64,000 nt of DNA, taken from contig DIBY01000016.1 in the NCBI GenBank assembly GCA_002415135.1, positions 177,524-241,523 on the forward strand, given 5' to 3'. Shown here piece by piece: positions 17,141-25,059 of this stretch (position 1 is its first letter; each line of letters starts with the position of its first letter). This stretch comes from Flavobacteriales bacterium UBA5040. GTDB taxonomy: Bacteria > Bacteroidota > Bacteroidia > Flavobacteriales > Weeksellaceae. The notes below the pieces were generated by a model that searched no databases, was not told where the DNA came from, and saw only the letters and a program-made list of their open reading frames with translations. A program made the position numbers and the translations under genes.

Positions 17141-20100
17141 TTACATTGGTTCCATTTTAAAACTCATACTTTCAATCACTTTCAAGATCGCTTCCACCGT
17201 ATCCATGGATGTTAAACAAGGAACACCATTTTCTACTGATGTTCGACGGATTTGGAAACCGTCTCTTTCAGATTGTTTTCCTTTGGTCATGGTATTGACA
17301 ATGTATTGAACTTTTCCGGTTTGGATTAAATCAATCAAATTAATTTCAGGATTTTCTTCAATTTTATAACCTACTTTGGTGCGAACTCCGTGTTCTGTAA
17401 AGAAGTTGGCTGTTCCTTCGGTTGCCCAAATTTTAAATCCAATTTCCTGAAATCTTCTGGCTAATTCACAAGCTTCTTCTTTGTGTTTATCAGCCACCGT
17501 GAAAAGAATTGCACCGTGCAAAGGCATTTTTCTTCCTGCACCGATCAAACCTTTATACAGGGCTTTTTCCAGGGTCGTGTCTTTGCCCATTACTTCTCCG
17601 GTAGATTTCATTTCTGGTCCGAGCGAAATATCAACTCGCGTTAATTTTGAGAAAGAGAAGACGGGAACTTTTACGAAAACTCCGTCTTTCACAGGAGCTA
17701 AACCGTTTTTGTAACCGAGATCTTTTAATTTTTGTCCGAGAATTACTTTAGTGGCTAAATTCGCCATCGGAATTTCGGTGATCTTGGATAAGAAAGGTAC
17801 GGTTCTACTCGACCTTGGATTCACTTCGATCACATAAACTCCACCTTGATATAACACATATTGAATATTCATTAAACCAATGATATTCAATCCTTTCGCC
17901 AATCTTTCGGTGTAATCAACTAAAGTTGCGATCTGTTCATCATTAATATTTTGAGGTGGATAAACTGCGATCGAATCTCCAGAGTGAACTCCTGCTCGTT
18001 CGATATGTTCCATAATTCCTGGAATCACGACTGTTTCACCATCGCAAATGGCGTCAACCTCCACTTCTTTTCCGGTTAAATATCGATCGATCAGAATTGG
18101 ATGTTCAGAGTTTTCTTTCACCGCATTGGTCATATAATGAGCGAGTTCCGTTTCATCATAAACGATTTCCATCGCTCTTCCTCCCAACACATAACTCGGT
18201 CTAACCAATACTGGGAAACCGATTTCATTGGCAATAACCAAAGCTTCTTCTTTCGTAAAACAGGTTTTCCCCAAAGGCTGTGGAATTCCCATTTCCTGAA
18301 GTGCTGCTTCAAATTTATTTCTATTTTCGGCACGGTCTAAATCTTCCAAAGTAGTTCCTAAAATCTTAACGCCGTGAGCTTCCAATTTATCGGCTAAATT
18401 GATGGCGGTTTGTCCTCCAAACTGTACTACAACGCCTTTGGGTTTTTCAAGTTCGATGATGTTCATTACATCTTCTTCCGTAATCGGCTCGAAATATAAT
18501 TTATCAGAAATCGAAAAATCTGTTGAAACGGTTTCCGGATTATTGTTAATGATAATCGCTTCGTAACCCATTTCCTTAATCGCCCAAACCGAGTGAACGG
18601 TGGCGTAATCGAACTCAACTCCTTGACCAATTCGGATCGGACCAGAACCTAAAACGATTATTTTTTCTTTGTCAGAAGGAACACTTTCGTTTTCTTCTTC
18701 GTAAGTTCCGTAGAAATAGGGCGTTTCACTTTCAAATTCTGCGGCGCAAGTATCGACCATTTTGTAAACCGGCATCACTCCATTTTCTTTTCGGAATTCG
18801 AAAATTTCTTTTTGAGTGGAATCCCATAAGGTGGCGATACTCATATCTGAAAATCCTAATTTTTTGGCTTCGAGTAAAATTTCTTTATCGAATTTATTTT
18901 CAGCAATTACTTTTTCAAAATCGATGAGTTTTTTAATTTTCCAAATGAAGAATTTATCAATTTTGCTCCACTCTACTATTTGTTCCCAATCGTAACCACG
19001 TCTCAAAGCATCACCAATAATGAATAATCGCTCGTCGTCACAAACACGGATTCTTCTTTCAATTTCTTCATCAGTTAATGCTGCCGCATCTTTTGATTTT
19101 AAACCGATATGTCTCAAACCAGTTTCCAAAGAGCGGATTGCTTTCTGCAAAGATTCCTCGAAATTACGACCAATTGCCATGACTTCTCCGGTTGCTTTCA
19201 TTTGGGTAGAAAGACGTCGGTCAGCCGTTTCAAATTTATCAAAAGGGAAACGTGGGAATTTAGTTACCACATAATCCAAAGCCGGTTCAAAACACGCGTA
19301 AGTCTTTCCAGTTACTGGATTCATGATCTCATCTAAAGTCAAACCGACCGCAATTTTGGCTGCAATTTTAGCAATCGGATAACCCGTTGCTTTACTCGCC
19401 AAAGCCGATGACCGTGAAACCCTTGGATTCACTTCGATGATGAAATAGTCGTAAGAATTTGGATCCAAAGCCAGCTGAACATTACAACCTCCTTCGATTC
19501 CTAAAGCGCGAATGATTTTTAAGGAAGAATTACGCAGCATTTGATATTCTCTATCCGAAAGTGTTTGCGACGGAGCAACAACTATAGAATCTCCTGTATG
19601 AATTCCGACAGGATCGATGTTTTCCATATTACAGACAACGATTGCATTGTCGTTTTTATCGCGCATTACTTCGTATTCGATTTCCTTGTATCCTGCAATC
19701 GATCTTTCAACCAAACATTGACGAACAGGACTGTATTTCAATCCAAAGCTGGTAATTTCTTTTAATTCTTCAATCGTATGCGCGATTCCGCCACCTGTTC
19801 CACCCATTGTAAAAGCTGGACGAACGATTAAGGGAAAGCCAATTTTTTCCGCAAATTTCAAAGCACCTTCTACATCATTCACAATATCAGAATCTGGAAC
19901 GGGTTCGTTTAATTCGTGCATCAAATTTCGGAAAAGATCACGGTCTTCTGCTTGATTGATGGCTGAAAGTTTCGTCCCTAAAACTTCCACTTTACACTCT
20001 TCCAATATCCCAGAATTTTCTAATTCTACAGCCATGTTCAATCCGGTTTGTCCACCCAAAGTTGGCAAAAGAGCATCTGGTCTTTCTTTGCGAATAATTC

Positions 20101-20323
20101 TGCTTACAAATTCCAGAGAAATGGGTTCAATATATACTTTATCTGCAATCTCTACATCCGTCATGATCGTTGCCGGATTGGAGTTGATGAGGATTACTTT
20201 GTAGCCTTCTTCTCTTAAAGATAAACAGGCTTGCGTTCCTGCATAATCAAACTCCGCAGCTTGTCCGATGATGATTGGACCGGAGCCGATTACTAAAATT
20301 GTTTTTATGTCGGTTCTTTTCAT
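17141..20323 (-). CDS. carB: Carbamoyl-phosphate synthase large subunit
   Basis: 1060 residues, full length for CarB. Two homologous ATP-grasp halves are seen: the N half opens TILVIGSGPIIIGQAAEFDY and has SLVERSIAGYKEIEYEV-type metal/ATP residues; the C half repeats as IIVLGSGPIRIGQGVEFDYA with YVIEVNPRSSRTVPF. The C-terminal methylglyoxal-synthase-like allosteric domain begins near residue 935 (MPLHGAILFTVADKHKEEAC). It makes carbamoyl phosphate from bicarbonate, 2 ATP and ammonia tunnelled from CarA, for pyrimidines and arginine. It lies downstream of carA with a Bro-N gene between. Confidence 0.97.
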   Translation of the reverse strand: MKRTDIKTILVIGSGPIIIGQAAEFDYAGTQACLSLREEGYKVILINSNPATIMTDVEIADKVYIEPISLEFVSRIIRKERPDALLPTLGGQTGLNMAVELENSGILEECKVEVLGTKLSAINQAEDRDLFRNLMHELNEPVPDSDIVNDVEGALKFAEKIGFPLIVRPAFTMGGTGGGIAHTIEELKEITSFGLKYSPVRQCLVERSIAGYKEIEYEVMRDKNDNAIVVCNMENIDPVGIHTGDSIVVAPSQTLSDREYQMLRNSSLKIIRALGIEGGCNVQLALDPNSYDYFIIEVNPRVSRSSALASKATGYPIAKIAAKIAVGLTLDEIMNPVTGKTYACFEPALDYVVTKFPRFPFDKFETADRRLSTQMKATGEVMAIGRNFEESLQKAIRSLETGLRHIGLKSKDAAALTDEEIERRIRVCDDERLFIIGDALRRGYDWEQIVEWSKIDKFFIWKIKKLIDFEKVIAENKFDKEILLEAKKLGFSDMSIATLWDSTQKEIFEFRKENGVMPVYKMVDTCAAEFESETPYFYGTYEEENESVPSDKEKIIVLGSGPIRIGQGVEFDYATVHSVWAIKEMGYEAIIINNNPETVSTDFSISDKLYFEPITEEDVMNIIELEKPKGVVVQFGGQTAINLADKLEAHGVKILGTTLEDLDRAENRNKFEAALQEMGIPQPLGKTCFTKEEALVIANEIGFPVLVRPSYVLGGRAMEIVYDETELAHYMTNAVKENSEHPILIDRYLTGKEVEVDAICDGETVVIPGIMEHIERAGVHSGDSIAVYPPQNINDEQIATLVDYTERLAKGLNIIGLMNIQYVLYQGGVYVIEVNPRSSRTVPFLSKITEIPMANLATKVILGQKLKDLGYKNGLAPVKDGVFVKVPVFSFSKLTRVDISLGPEMKSTGEVMGKDTTLEKALYKGLIGAGRKMPLHGAILFTVADKHKEEACELARRFQEIGFKIWATEGTANFFTEHGVRTKVGYKIEENPEINLIDLIQTGKVQYIVNTMTKGKQSERDGFQIRRTSVENGVPCLTSMDTVEAILKVIESMSFKMEPM

Positions 20324-20364
20324 TTTTTTACTTTATTTAAAAGTGAAGATTAGATACTTTTAAA

Positions 20365-21192
20365 TTATTTTTTAGGTTTATTTTCTAACATTTTTTTCGC
20401 AGATAAATCACTGACTACTTTCTTACCGGTTTTAGATTCTAATTCCAGTCGTGCAACTTTAGCAACATTTCCGCCTTGTTTAGCGACTTTTTTATTTTCA
20501 TCAAAAGTTTCTGGATTCACCGCTTGCGAAATATCTTTCGTAGATGCTTCTGCCAACATATTTAAAATTAATTCGGTGTTGGTCATATTATCGCGAAGAT
20601 TTTCTTTTTTCAGAGCTTTGTGTTTTTTGTATTCTTTGGTGTTTTTATCACTCCAACCTTTAGTGATGATATCTGTTAGGACGGCGAATTGTTGTCCTTC
20701 TTTCATTCCAAGACGTTTCCACTCGTCGGTTAATTCCTTTCGGATTTCAATGCTTTTTAATCTTTGATTAATCCAGTTTTCAGAATATCCTAAATTCAAA
20801 TAATCCTGCATTGCTTTATTAATACTCAACTCTGGATCCTGCATTTCATCGAGTCGATCAGAACCGACTTGAGCCAACCACACTTTAAAAGGTTCTGCTT
20901 TTTTGGAAGGAACAGATTGTATTAGACGCAAAAGCTGTTGAGTATCTGCAACATCAGTCAATCTCATTTTACCATCATTTGCCACCATTTTCAAAGCGTT
21001 ACAATTTGTAACGGTTTCATTTCCTTCTTTTAACAAACGTTTTTTTAAAACCCTCCAATAAACTTGTGGATTTTCACTGTCAGATAAAATTGAAACGACA
21101 TCTACAATAGAAAAATACCATTTTTCCTCATCTTCGTCCCAAACAGAACGAACTTGTTTTTGTTCAAAAATTTGGATATTAGTGGTTCTCAT
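20365..21192 (-). CDS. Bro-N domain (antirepressor/DinD-like) protein inserted between carA and carB
   Basis: 275 residues. The N-terminal third is a BRO-N domain as in phage antirepressors and DinD (WYFSIVDVVSILSDSENPQ, then VYWRVLKKRLLKEG and DVADTQQLLRLIQSVPSKKA). The rest is helical and basic: EWKRLGMKEGQQFAVLTDII, NLRDNMTNTELILNMLAEAS and LELESKTGKKVVSDLSAKKM. This C-terminal part belongs to the same widespread family. The function is unknown; DNA binding is likely. It sits 23 bases after carA and 41 bases before carB on the same strand, so it is probably cotranscribed. There are no phage neighbours, repeats or integrase nearby. Confidence 0.8.
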   Translation of the reverse strand: MRTTNIQIFEQKQVRSVWDEDEEKWYFSIVDVVSILSDSENPQVYWRVLKKRLLKEGNETVTNCNALKMVANDGKMRLTDVADTQQLLRLIQSVPSKKAEPFKVWLAQVGSDRLDEMQDPELSINKAMQDYLNLGYSENWINQRLKSIEIRKELTDEWKRLGMKEGQQFAVLTDIITKGWSDKNTKEYKKHKALKKENLRDNMTNTELILNMLAEASTKDISQAVNPETFDENKKVAKQGGNVAKVARLELESKTGKKVVSDLSAKKMLENKPKK

Positions 21193-21215
21193 AATAAATG
21201 TTTTTAAACTTAAAT

Positions 21216-22298
21216 TTACGAATTTTTGCCTTTAAATTCTTCCATCATTTCAATAAACTCATCGAACAAATAATTCGCATCTTCCGGACCTGGACTTGCT
21301 TCCGGGTGATACTGTACCGAGAAACAAGGATAAATTTTATGTTTTAAACCTTCATTAGTTCGGTCATTTAAAGCGATGTGCGTTTCTTCTAAATCAGTAT
21401 TACTTAATGATTCCTGATCGACGGCGTAACCGTGATTTTGAGAAGTTATTGCGACTTTGTTTTTCTTTAAATCTAAAACCGGATGATTTCCACCACGATG
21501 TCCAAATTTCAATTTAAAAGTTTTTGCGCCACAAGCCAACCCGATCAATTGATGTCCTAAACAAATTCCAAAAATTGGAATTTTACCTAATAGATTCTGA
21601 ATCATTTCGATGGCTCCTTTTACATCTTCCGGATCACCAGGACCATTGGAAAGCATTACGCCATCTGGATTGATCAAAAGAATTTCTTCAGCGGTTGTAT
21701 CCTGAGAAACTACGATGACATCGCAATCTCTTTGAGCAAGTTCACGTAAAATTCCGAGTTTGGAACCGTAATCAACCAAGACTACTTTCAAACCTCTTCC
21801 CGGGTTTGCGTACGATGTTTTGGTAGAAACCTGAGCAACATGATCCGTCGCTAAAACAGAACTTTTTAAAGCATCGATAACTGCACTTTCATTAACATCT
21901 TCACTCACGATCTTTCCTTTTACGACTCCTGAATTCCGAAGAACTCTAGTCAATCTTCTGGTGTCAATTCCAGAGATTCCGGAAAGATTTCGTTTCTGGA
22001 AAAATTCATCCAAATCCATTTGAGTTCTGAAGTTGGAAGGAAAATCACAAACTTCTTTTACAATTAAACCTTTGATCGCAGGCTCAATACTTTCGTAATC
22101 GTCGCGGTTTATTCCGTAGTTTCCAATGAGCGGATACGTCATGCAAACGATTTGTCCGCAGTAGGAAGGATCAGAGATAAGCTCCTGATAACCGGTCATC
22201 CCAGTATTGAAAACGACTTCGCCTTCAATATCCTGCTCGGCTCCGAAAGCTCTGCCGCGGAATACTTCACCGGATTCTAATATTAATTTCTTTTTCAT
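21216..22298 (-). CDS. carA: Carbamoyl-phosphate synthase small (glutamine amidotransferase) subunit
   Basis: 360 residues. The N-terminal CarA-specific domain carries GEVFRGRAFGAEQDIEGEVV and FNTGMTGYQELISDPSY. The C-terminal class I glutamine amidotransferase has the nucleophile elbow FGICLGHQLIGLACG and the catalytic His/Glu in SVQYHPEASPGPED. It supplies ammonia from glutamine to CarB. It lies between pyrB (163 bases upstream) and the Bro-N gene on one strand; no convincing promoter box was found in the 163-base gap, so it may be read from the pyrB promoter. Confidence 0.97.
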   Translation of the reverse strand: MKKKLILESGEVFRGRAFGAEQDIEGEVVFNTGMTGYQELISDPSYCGQIVCMTYPLIGNYGINRDDYESIEPAIKGLIVKEVCDFPSNFRTQMDLDEFFQKRNLSGISGIDTRRLTRVLRNSGVVKGKIVSEDVNESAVIDALKSSVLATDHVAQVSTKTSYANPGRGLKVVLVDYGSKLGILRELAQRDCDVIVVSQDTTAEEILLINPDGVMLSNGPGDPEDVKGAIEMIQNLLGKIPIFGICLGHQLIGLACGAKTFKLKFGHRGGNHPVLDLKKNKVAITSQNHGYAVDQESLSNTDLEETHIALNDRTNEGLKHKIYPCFSVQYHPEASPGPEDANYLFDEFIEMMEEFKGKNS

Positions 22299-22461
22299 TT
22301 TTACTTTTTATTTCTACTTTTTAATCACTCGTCAAAAATTCTTTCACTTTTCTTGACGATGCAACGTTGATGCAAAACCTAATTTAATAATACAAATACC
22401 TTATAATAAGTTTAAGCTTTAAAAAATGGCTCTTTTTACTTTTTACCTGTCTCTGTTCGAA

Positions 22462-23358
22462 TTACTCGAACTCGAATCCTTTTGCTTCCAAAGCGGTCTT
22501 TAAAATGGCCATTCGGGCAAAAACTCCATTTTCCATTTGTTTAAAAATTCGAGAACGTTTGCATTCTACCAAATCATCATCAATCTCAACTCCTCTGTTA
22601 ATAGGTGCTGGATGCATAATAATCGCCTCTTTTTTCATGGCTTTTTCGCGGTCTTTGGTTAAACCAAATTTGCGGTGGTACTTTTCAGGAGAAAGCTTGA
22701 GCTGTTCATCGCTCTCGTGTCTTTCATACTGAATTCTCAATAACATTAAAACATCAACTTCTTTTACCAGATCGTCGATCGAAAGATAAGTTCCATTAAT
22801 AATTGTTCCTTCATCAAACCACTGTTCTGGACCAGAGAAATAAACTTTCGCTCCGAGTTTTCTTAGAACTTCAGCATTAGAATTCGCAACACGACTATGC
22901 TTGACATCTCCAACAATTCCTACTTTCAAATCTTTGAATTTTCCGAATTCCTGATGAATCGTCATTAAATCTAAAATGTTTTGAGAAGGATGATTTCCAG
23001 TTCCATCGCCGCCATTGATAATTGCGACATCAATTCCTTTGAACTCATCATAGAATTTTTCTTTTTTATGACGGATCACGCAAAGATCAATTCCCAAACT
23101 TTCCATTGTTTTCACCGTGTCATAAAGTGATTCTCCTTTATTAACGGAACTGGCGGAAATATCGAAAGGAACTACATTTAAACCTAGCTTTCTTTCGGCT
23201 ACATCAAAACTCGTTTTCGTTCTGGTGCTGTCTTCAAAAAAAAGATTGGAAACATAGATCTCACTTTTGGCTTTCAACACTTTGCCTTTGGAAAACTCAT
23301 CGGCTTCCTGAAGCAATTTGTTAATTTTTTCTACGGATAAATCGGCTGTTCTGAGCAT
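22462..23358 (-). CDS. pyrB: Aspartate carbamoyltransferase catalytic subunit
   Basis: 298 residues from ATG at 23358 (MLRTADLSVEKINKLLQ). The in-frame ATG at 23394 lies inside a hairpin and is rejected because the resulting extra residues (MASFFFDLKTKI) come from the terminator T run. Carbamoyl-phosphate motif FFEDSTRTKTSFDVAERKLG, INGGDGTGNHPSQNILDLMT, and aspartate-binding HPAPINRG are present. It catalyses the committed step of pyrimidine synthesis. No pyrI or pyrR is seen in the window. The 5' leader holds a promoter, a 22-codon ORF and an intrinsic terminator, implying attenuation control. Confidence 0.95.
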   Translation of the reverse strand: MLRTADLSVEKINKLLQEADEFSKGKVLKAKSEIYVSNLFFEDSTRTKTSFDVAERKLGLNVVPFDISASSVNKGESLYDTVKTMESLGIDLCVIRHKKEKFYDEFKGIDVAIINGGDGTGNHPSQNILDLMTIHQEFGKFKDLKVGIVGDVKHSRVANSNAEVLRKLGAKVYFSGPEQWFDEGTIINGTYLSIDDLVKEVDVLMLLRIQYERHESDEQLKLSPEKYHRKFGLTKDREKAMKKEAIIMHPAPINRGVEIDDDLVECKRSRIFKQMENGVFARMAILKTALEAKGFEFE

Positions 23359-23376
23359 AATTTTAGTTTTTAAATC

Positions 23377-23406
23377 AAAAAAAAACGAAGCCAAAATGAC
23401 TTCGTT
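23377..23406 (-). terminator. Intrinsic terminator in the pyrB leader (attenuator candidate)
   Basis: On the minus strand AACGAAG pairs with CTTCGTT (7 bp, 9-base loop), directly followed by a run of nine T. It lies between the pyrB promoter (23485-23492) and the pyrB ATG (23358), so transcription must pass it to reach pyrB. Confidence 0.7.
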
Positions 23407-23409
23407 GTA

Positions 23410-23478
23410 TTAATAAATATCGTGAATATCGGCATTGCTGCCTTTATGTAAATCGTCTAATGGAAATCTTCTTTTCAT
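23410..23478 (-). CDS. Possible 22-residue leader peptide upstream of pyrB
   Basis: ATG at 23478 to TAA at 23410-23412 encodes 22 residues starting MKRRFPLDDLHKG and ending DIHDIY. It stops 3 bases before the upstream arm of the terminator hairpin, so a ribosome finishing it would cover that arm. The ATG lies only 7 bases after the -7 box, so the message would be nearly leaderless. No conservation data are available from one sequence; it may be untranslated. Confidence 0.4.
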   Translation of the reverse strand: MKRRFPLDDLHKGSNADIHDIY

Positions 23479-23484
23479 TAGATG

Positions 23485-23492
23485 CAAAGATA
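23485..23492 (-). promoter_or_regulatory. -7 promoter box of the pyrB leader transcript
   Basis: Minus-strand TATCTTTG matches TAnnTTTG exactly; transcription is predicted to start near 23478-23482, about 120 bases upstream of pyrB. Confidence 0.6.
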
Positions 23493-23575
23493 TCATTTTT
23501 TTTGAAATCTGGAAAAGGTTTTTTCAAAAAATAAAACTATTCTCGATGAATACGCAGTTTTCGCCTTATTTTTAA

Positions 23576-23583
23576 TATTTTTG
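23576..23583 (+). promoter_or_regulatory. -7 promoter box of the Lrp/AsnC gene
   Basis: TATTTTTG matches TAnnTTTG and lies 15 bases before the ATG at 23599, divergent from the pyrB promoter. Confidence 0.55.
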
Positions 23584-23598
23584 TTCAAAATCTAATTT

Positions 23599-24054
23599 AT
23601 GGATGCAAAAGACAGAATGATTCTCAGTTTACTTCAGGAAGACTGTACCACATCGGTGAAAGAAGTTTCGGAGAAGATCGGTCTTACCTTTACGCCGACT
23701 TACGAGAGAATTAAGCAACTCGAGAAACACAATATAATCGAGAAGTATGTTGCCATTCTTAATCGTGAAAAACTGGGTCTGAATATTATCGTCTATTGCA
23801 ATATCCGTTTAAAAGAACAGTCTCAACAAGCTTTGCTAGATTTTGAAGCCCATATTAAAAGTTTTGACGAGGTGCAGGAGATCATCAGCCTTTCCGGTGA
23901 ATATGATTATATGTTGAAAATTATCGCAAAGGACATTAACTCTTACAACGACTTCGCTCTGAATGTCATCTCTAACTCGCCAAATATCTGGCAATATCAC
24001 AGTTCGATCGCTTTACATGAAGTAAAAAAGACGACGAAATTTAAAATTGATTAG
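23599..24054 (+). CDS. Lrp/AsnC-family transcriptional regulator
   Basis: 151 residues, standard length. N-terminal winged HTH: MDAKDRMILSLLQEDCTTSV then KEVSEKIGLTFTPTYERIKQ. C-terminal RAM (ligand-binding, ACT-like) domain from about residue 65: YCNIRLKEQSQQALLDFEAH, VQEIISLSGEYDYMLKIIAK. Such proteins assemble as octamers and sense amino acids. It is divergent from pyrB with about 120 bases between, but a link with pyrimidine control is only a positional guess. Confidence 0.92.
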   Translation: MDAKDRMILSLLQEDCTTSVKEVSEKIGLTFTPTYERIKQLEKHNIIEKYVAILNREKLGLNIIVYCNIRLKEQSQQALLDFEAHIKSFDEVQEIISLSGEYDYMLKIIAKDINSYNDFALNVISNSPNIWQYHSSIALHEVKKTTKFKID

Positions 24055-24196
24055 GCAATAATTTGTACACTATTTTATAAAATTAATGGCTAATTTCATT
24101 TTTAACGCAGATTTCGGATACCTAACCTGATGACTGTGATTTTAGTCTTTTATATTATATTCAAATTCATTATTTTCAATATCACTTCCTGATATA

Positions 24197-24421
24197 CTAA
24201 AAGAATTTCCGTTTTTCATTTATTTTCTCTACACTGAAAATGTATTTGTACTTTTCATCTTCTAAAACTCCTTCCTTTACTTCGATATTCGGAAGCTTAT
24301 AAATCATAATTTCCAGATATTCCTTTAAAAAAGTTACCCCCAATTTTATGGCTATTGACTTTAAATTCTGCTCATCTTTCTTTGGGAATGCACAGTGACT
24401 TCTAAACGATATTGTTTCTTT
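24197..24421 (-). pseudogene. Possible remnant of an unidentified gene
   Basis: An open minus-strand frame of 74 codons without a usable ATG reads like protein: FRSHCAFPKKDEQNLKSIAI, KLGVTFLKEYLEIMIYKLPN, EKYKYIFSVEKINEKRKFF. In a second frame a further protein-like stretch (QYRLEVTVHSQRKMSR) ends at a stop where the first begins, suggesting a frameshifted, truncated gene. I do not recognise the family. Confidence 0.35.
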
Positions 24422-24479
24422 TTAAATAAAAATCAATAATATTTTTCAACGCTCTCTCGAAAATATTGCTAATTTGATA

Positions 24480-24487
24480 TATCTTTG
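24480..24487 (+). promoter_or_regulatory. -7 promoter box of the zinc-ribbon HTH gene
   Basis: TATCTTTG matches TAnnTTTG, 16 bases before the ATG. Confidence 0.55.
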
Positions 24488-24503
24488 CTAAAAAGATATA
24501 GTT

Positions 24504-24920
24504 ATGCCCAATTCCTGTCCAAAATGTAATCAGAAAAACATTGTTAAAAGTGGTATTATTAAAGATCGGCAAAGATTTTTATGCAAGGACTGCAAATACT
24601 ATTTCACCGTAAAAAAGTTGGGGAAACAGATTGATGATTATGTAGTTACCAAAGCGCTTCAACTCTATTTGGAAGGTTTAAGTTACCGAGAAATTGAAAG
24701 AATCATCGGTGTTTCACATAACACGGTGAGTTCCTGGATCAAGAAATATAATATCACCCGTCCACCCCATTCTGATTTTCATCCCGTTTATAAAGTCTTT
24801 AAACAAAATGAACTGATTGAATACATGTCAAAAGAAGAAAATTTAAAAGGTTCAGGATTGGTCATCACAGAGTTTGGCGATAAATATATGATGATCAAAT
24901 GGGAACGATTTAAGAAGTAA
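24504..24920 (+). CDS. Zinc-ribbon helix-turn-helix protein (IS1 InsA-like DNA-binding, no catalytic domain)
   Basis: 138 residues. Residues about 4-30 form a zinc ribbon with two CxxC pairs (SCPKCNQKNIV, FLCKDCKYYF), as in InsA/IS1-type transposase N-termini. An HTH follows at about 50-75 (LYLEGLSYREIERIIGVSHN). The C-terminal part (about 85-138, FKQNELIEYMSKEENLKGSG to MMIKWERFKK) contains no DDE catalytic residues. There are no inverted repeats or target duplications around it. It therefore looks like a stand-alone regulator derived from, or sharing ancestry with, transposase DNA-binding domains. It lies upstream of the porin/MFS genes on the same strand. Confidence 0.65.
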   Translation: MPNSCPKCNQKNIVKSGIIKDRQRFLCKDCKYYFTVKKLGKQIDDYVVTKALQLYLEGLSYREIERIIGVSHNTVSSWIKKYNITRPPHSDFHPVYKVFKQNELIEYMSKEENLKGSGLVITEFGDKYMMIKWERFKK

Positions 24921-25059
24921 AGAAGCTGATATTCTTCTCTATTTTAAAGTTTAATTTAGGTAACTATATTCATTACACTAATATATATTAAATTTCTTCA
25001 ATTAAATTTTTAGTTTCAATTTCGTTTCGACAAAAAAACAAACTAAAAATTATTAATCT

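Larger units (their letters stand above)
24055..24503. other. Gene-poor 449-base stretch with a decayed minus-strand frame
   Basis: It holds a protein-like remnant on the minus strand (listed separately), AT-rich spacer, and the promoter of the zinc-ribbon gene. Nothing else was recognised. Confidence 0.5.

Noticed and set aside
22330..22358. Stem CGTCAA/TTGACG in the carA leader
   Set aside because: Short stem with a long loop and no T run directly after it; too weak to call an attenuator.
23359..23394. Longer pyrB start at 23394
   Set aside because: The added residues are coded by the terminator T run and hairpin; the ATG at 23358 matches the family start.
24504..24920. Complete IS1-type insertion sequence
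   Set aside because: No InsB/DDE domain and no terminal inverted repeats or target duplication seen.
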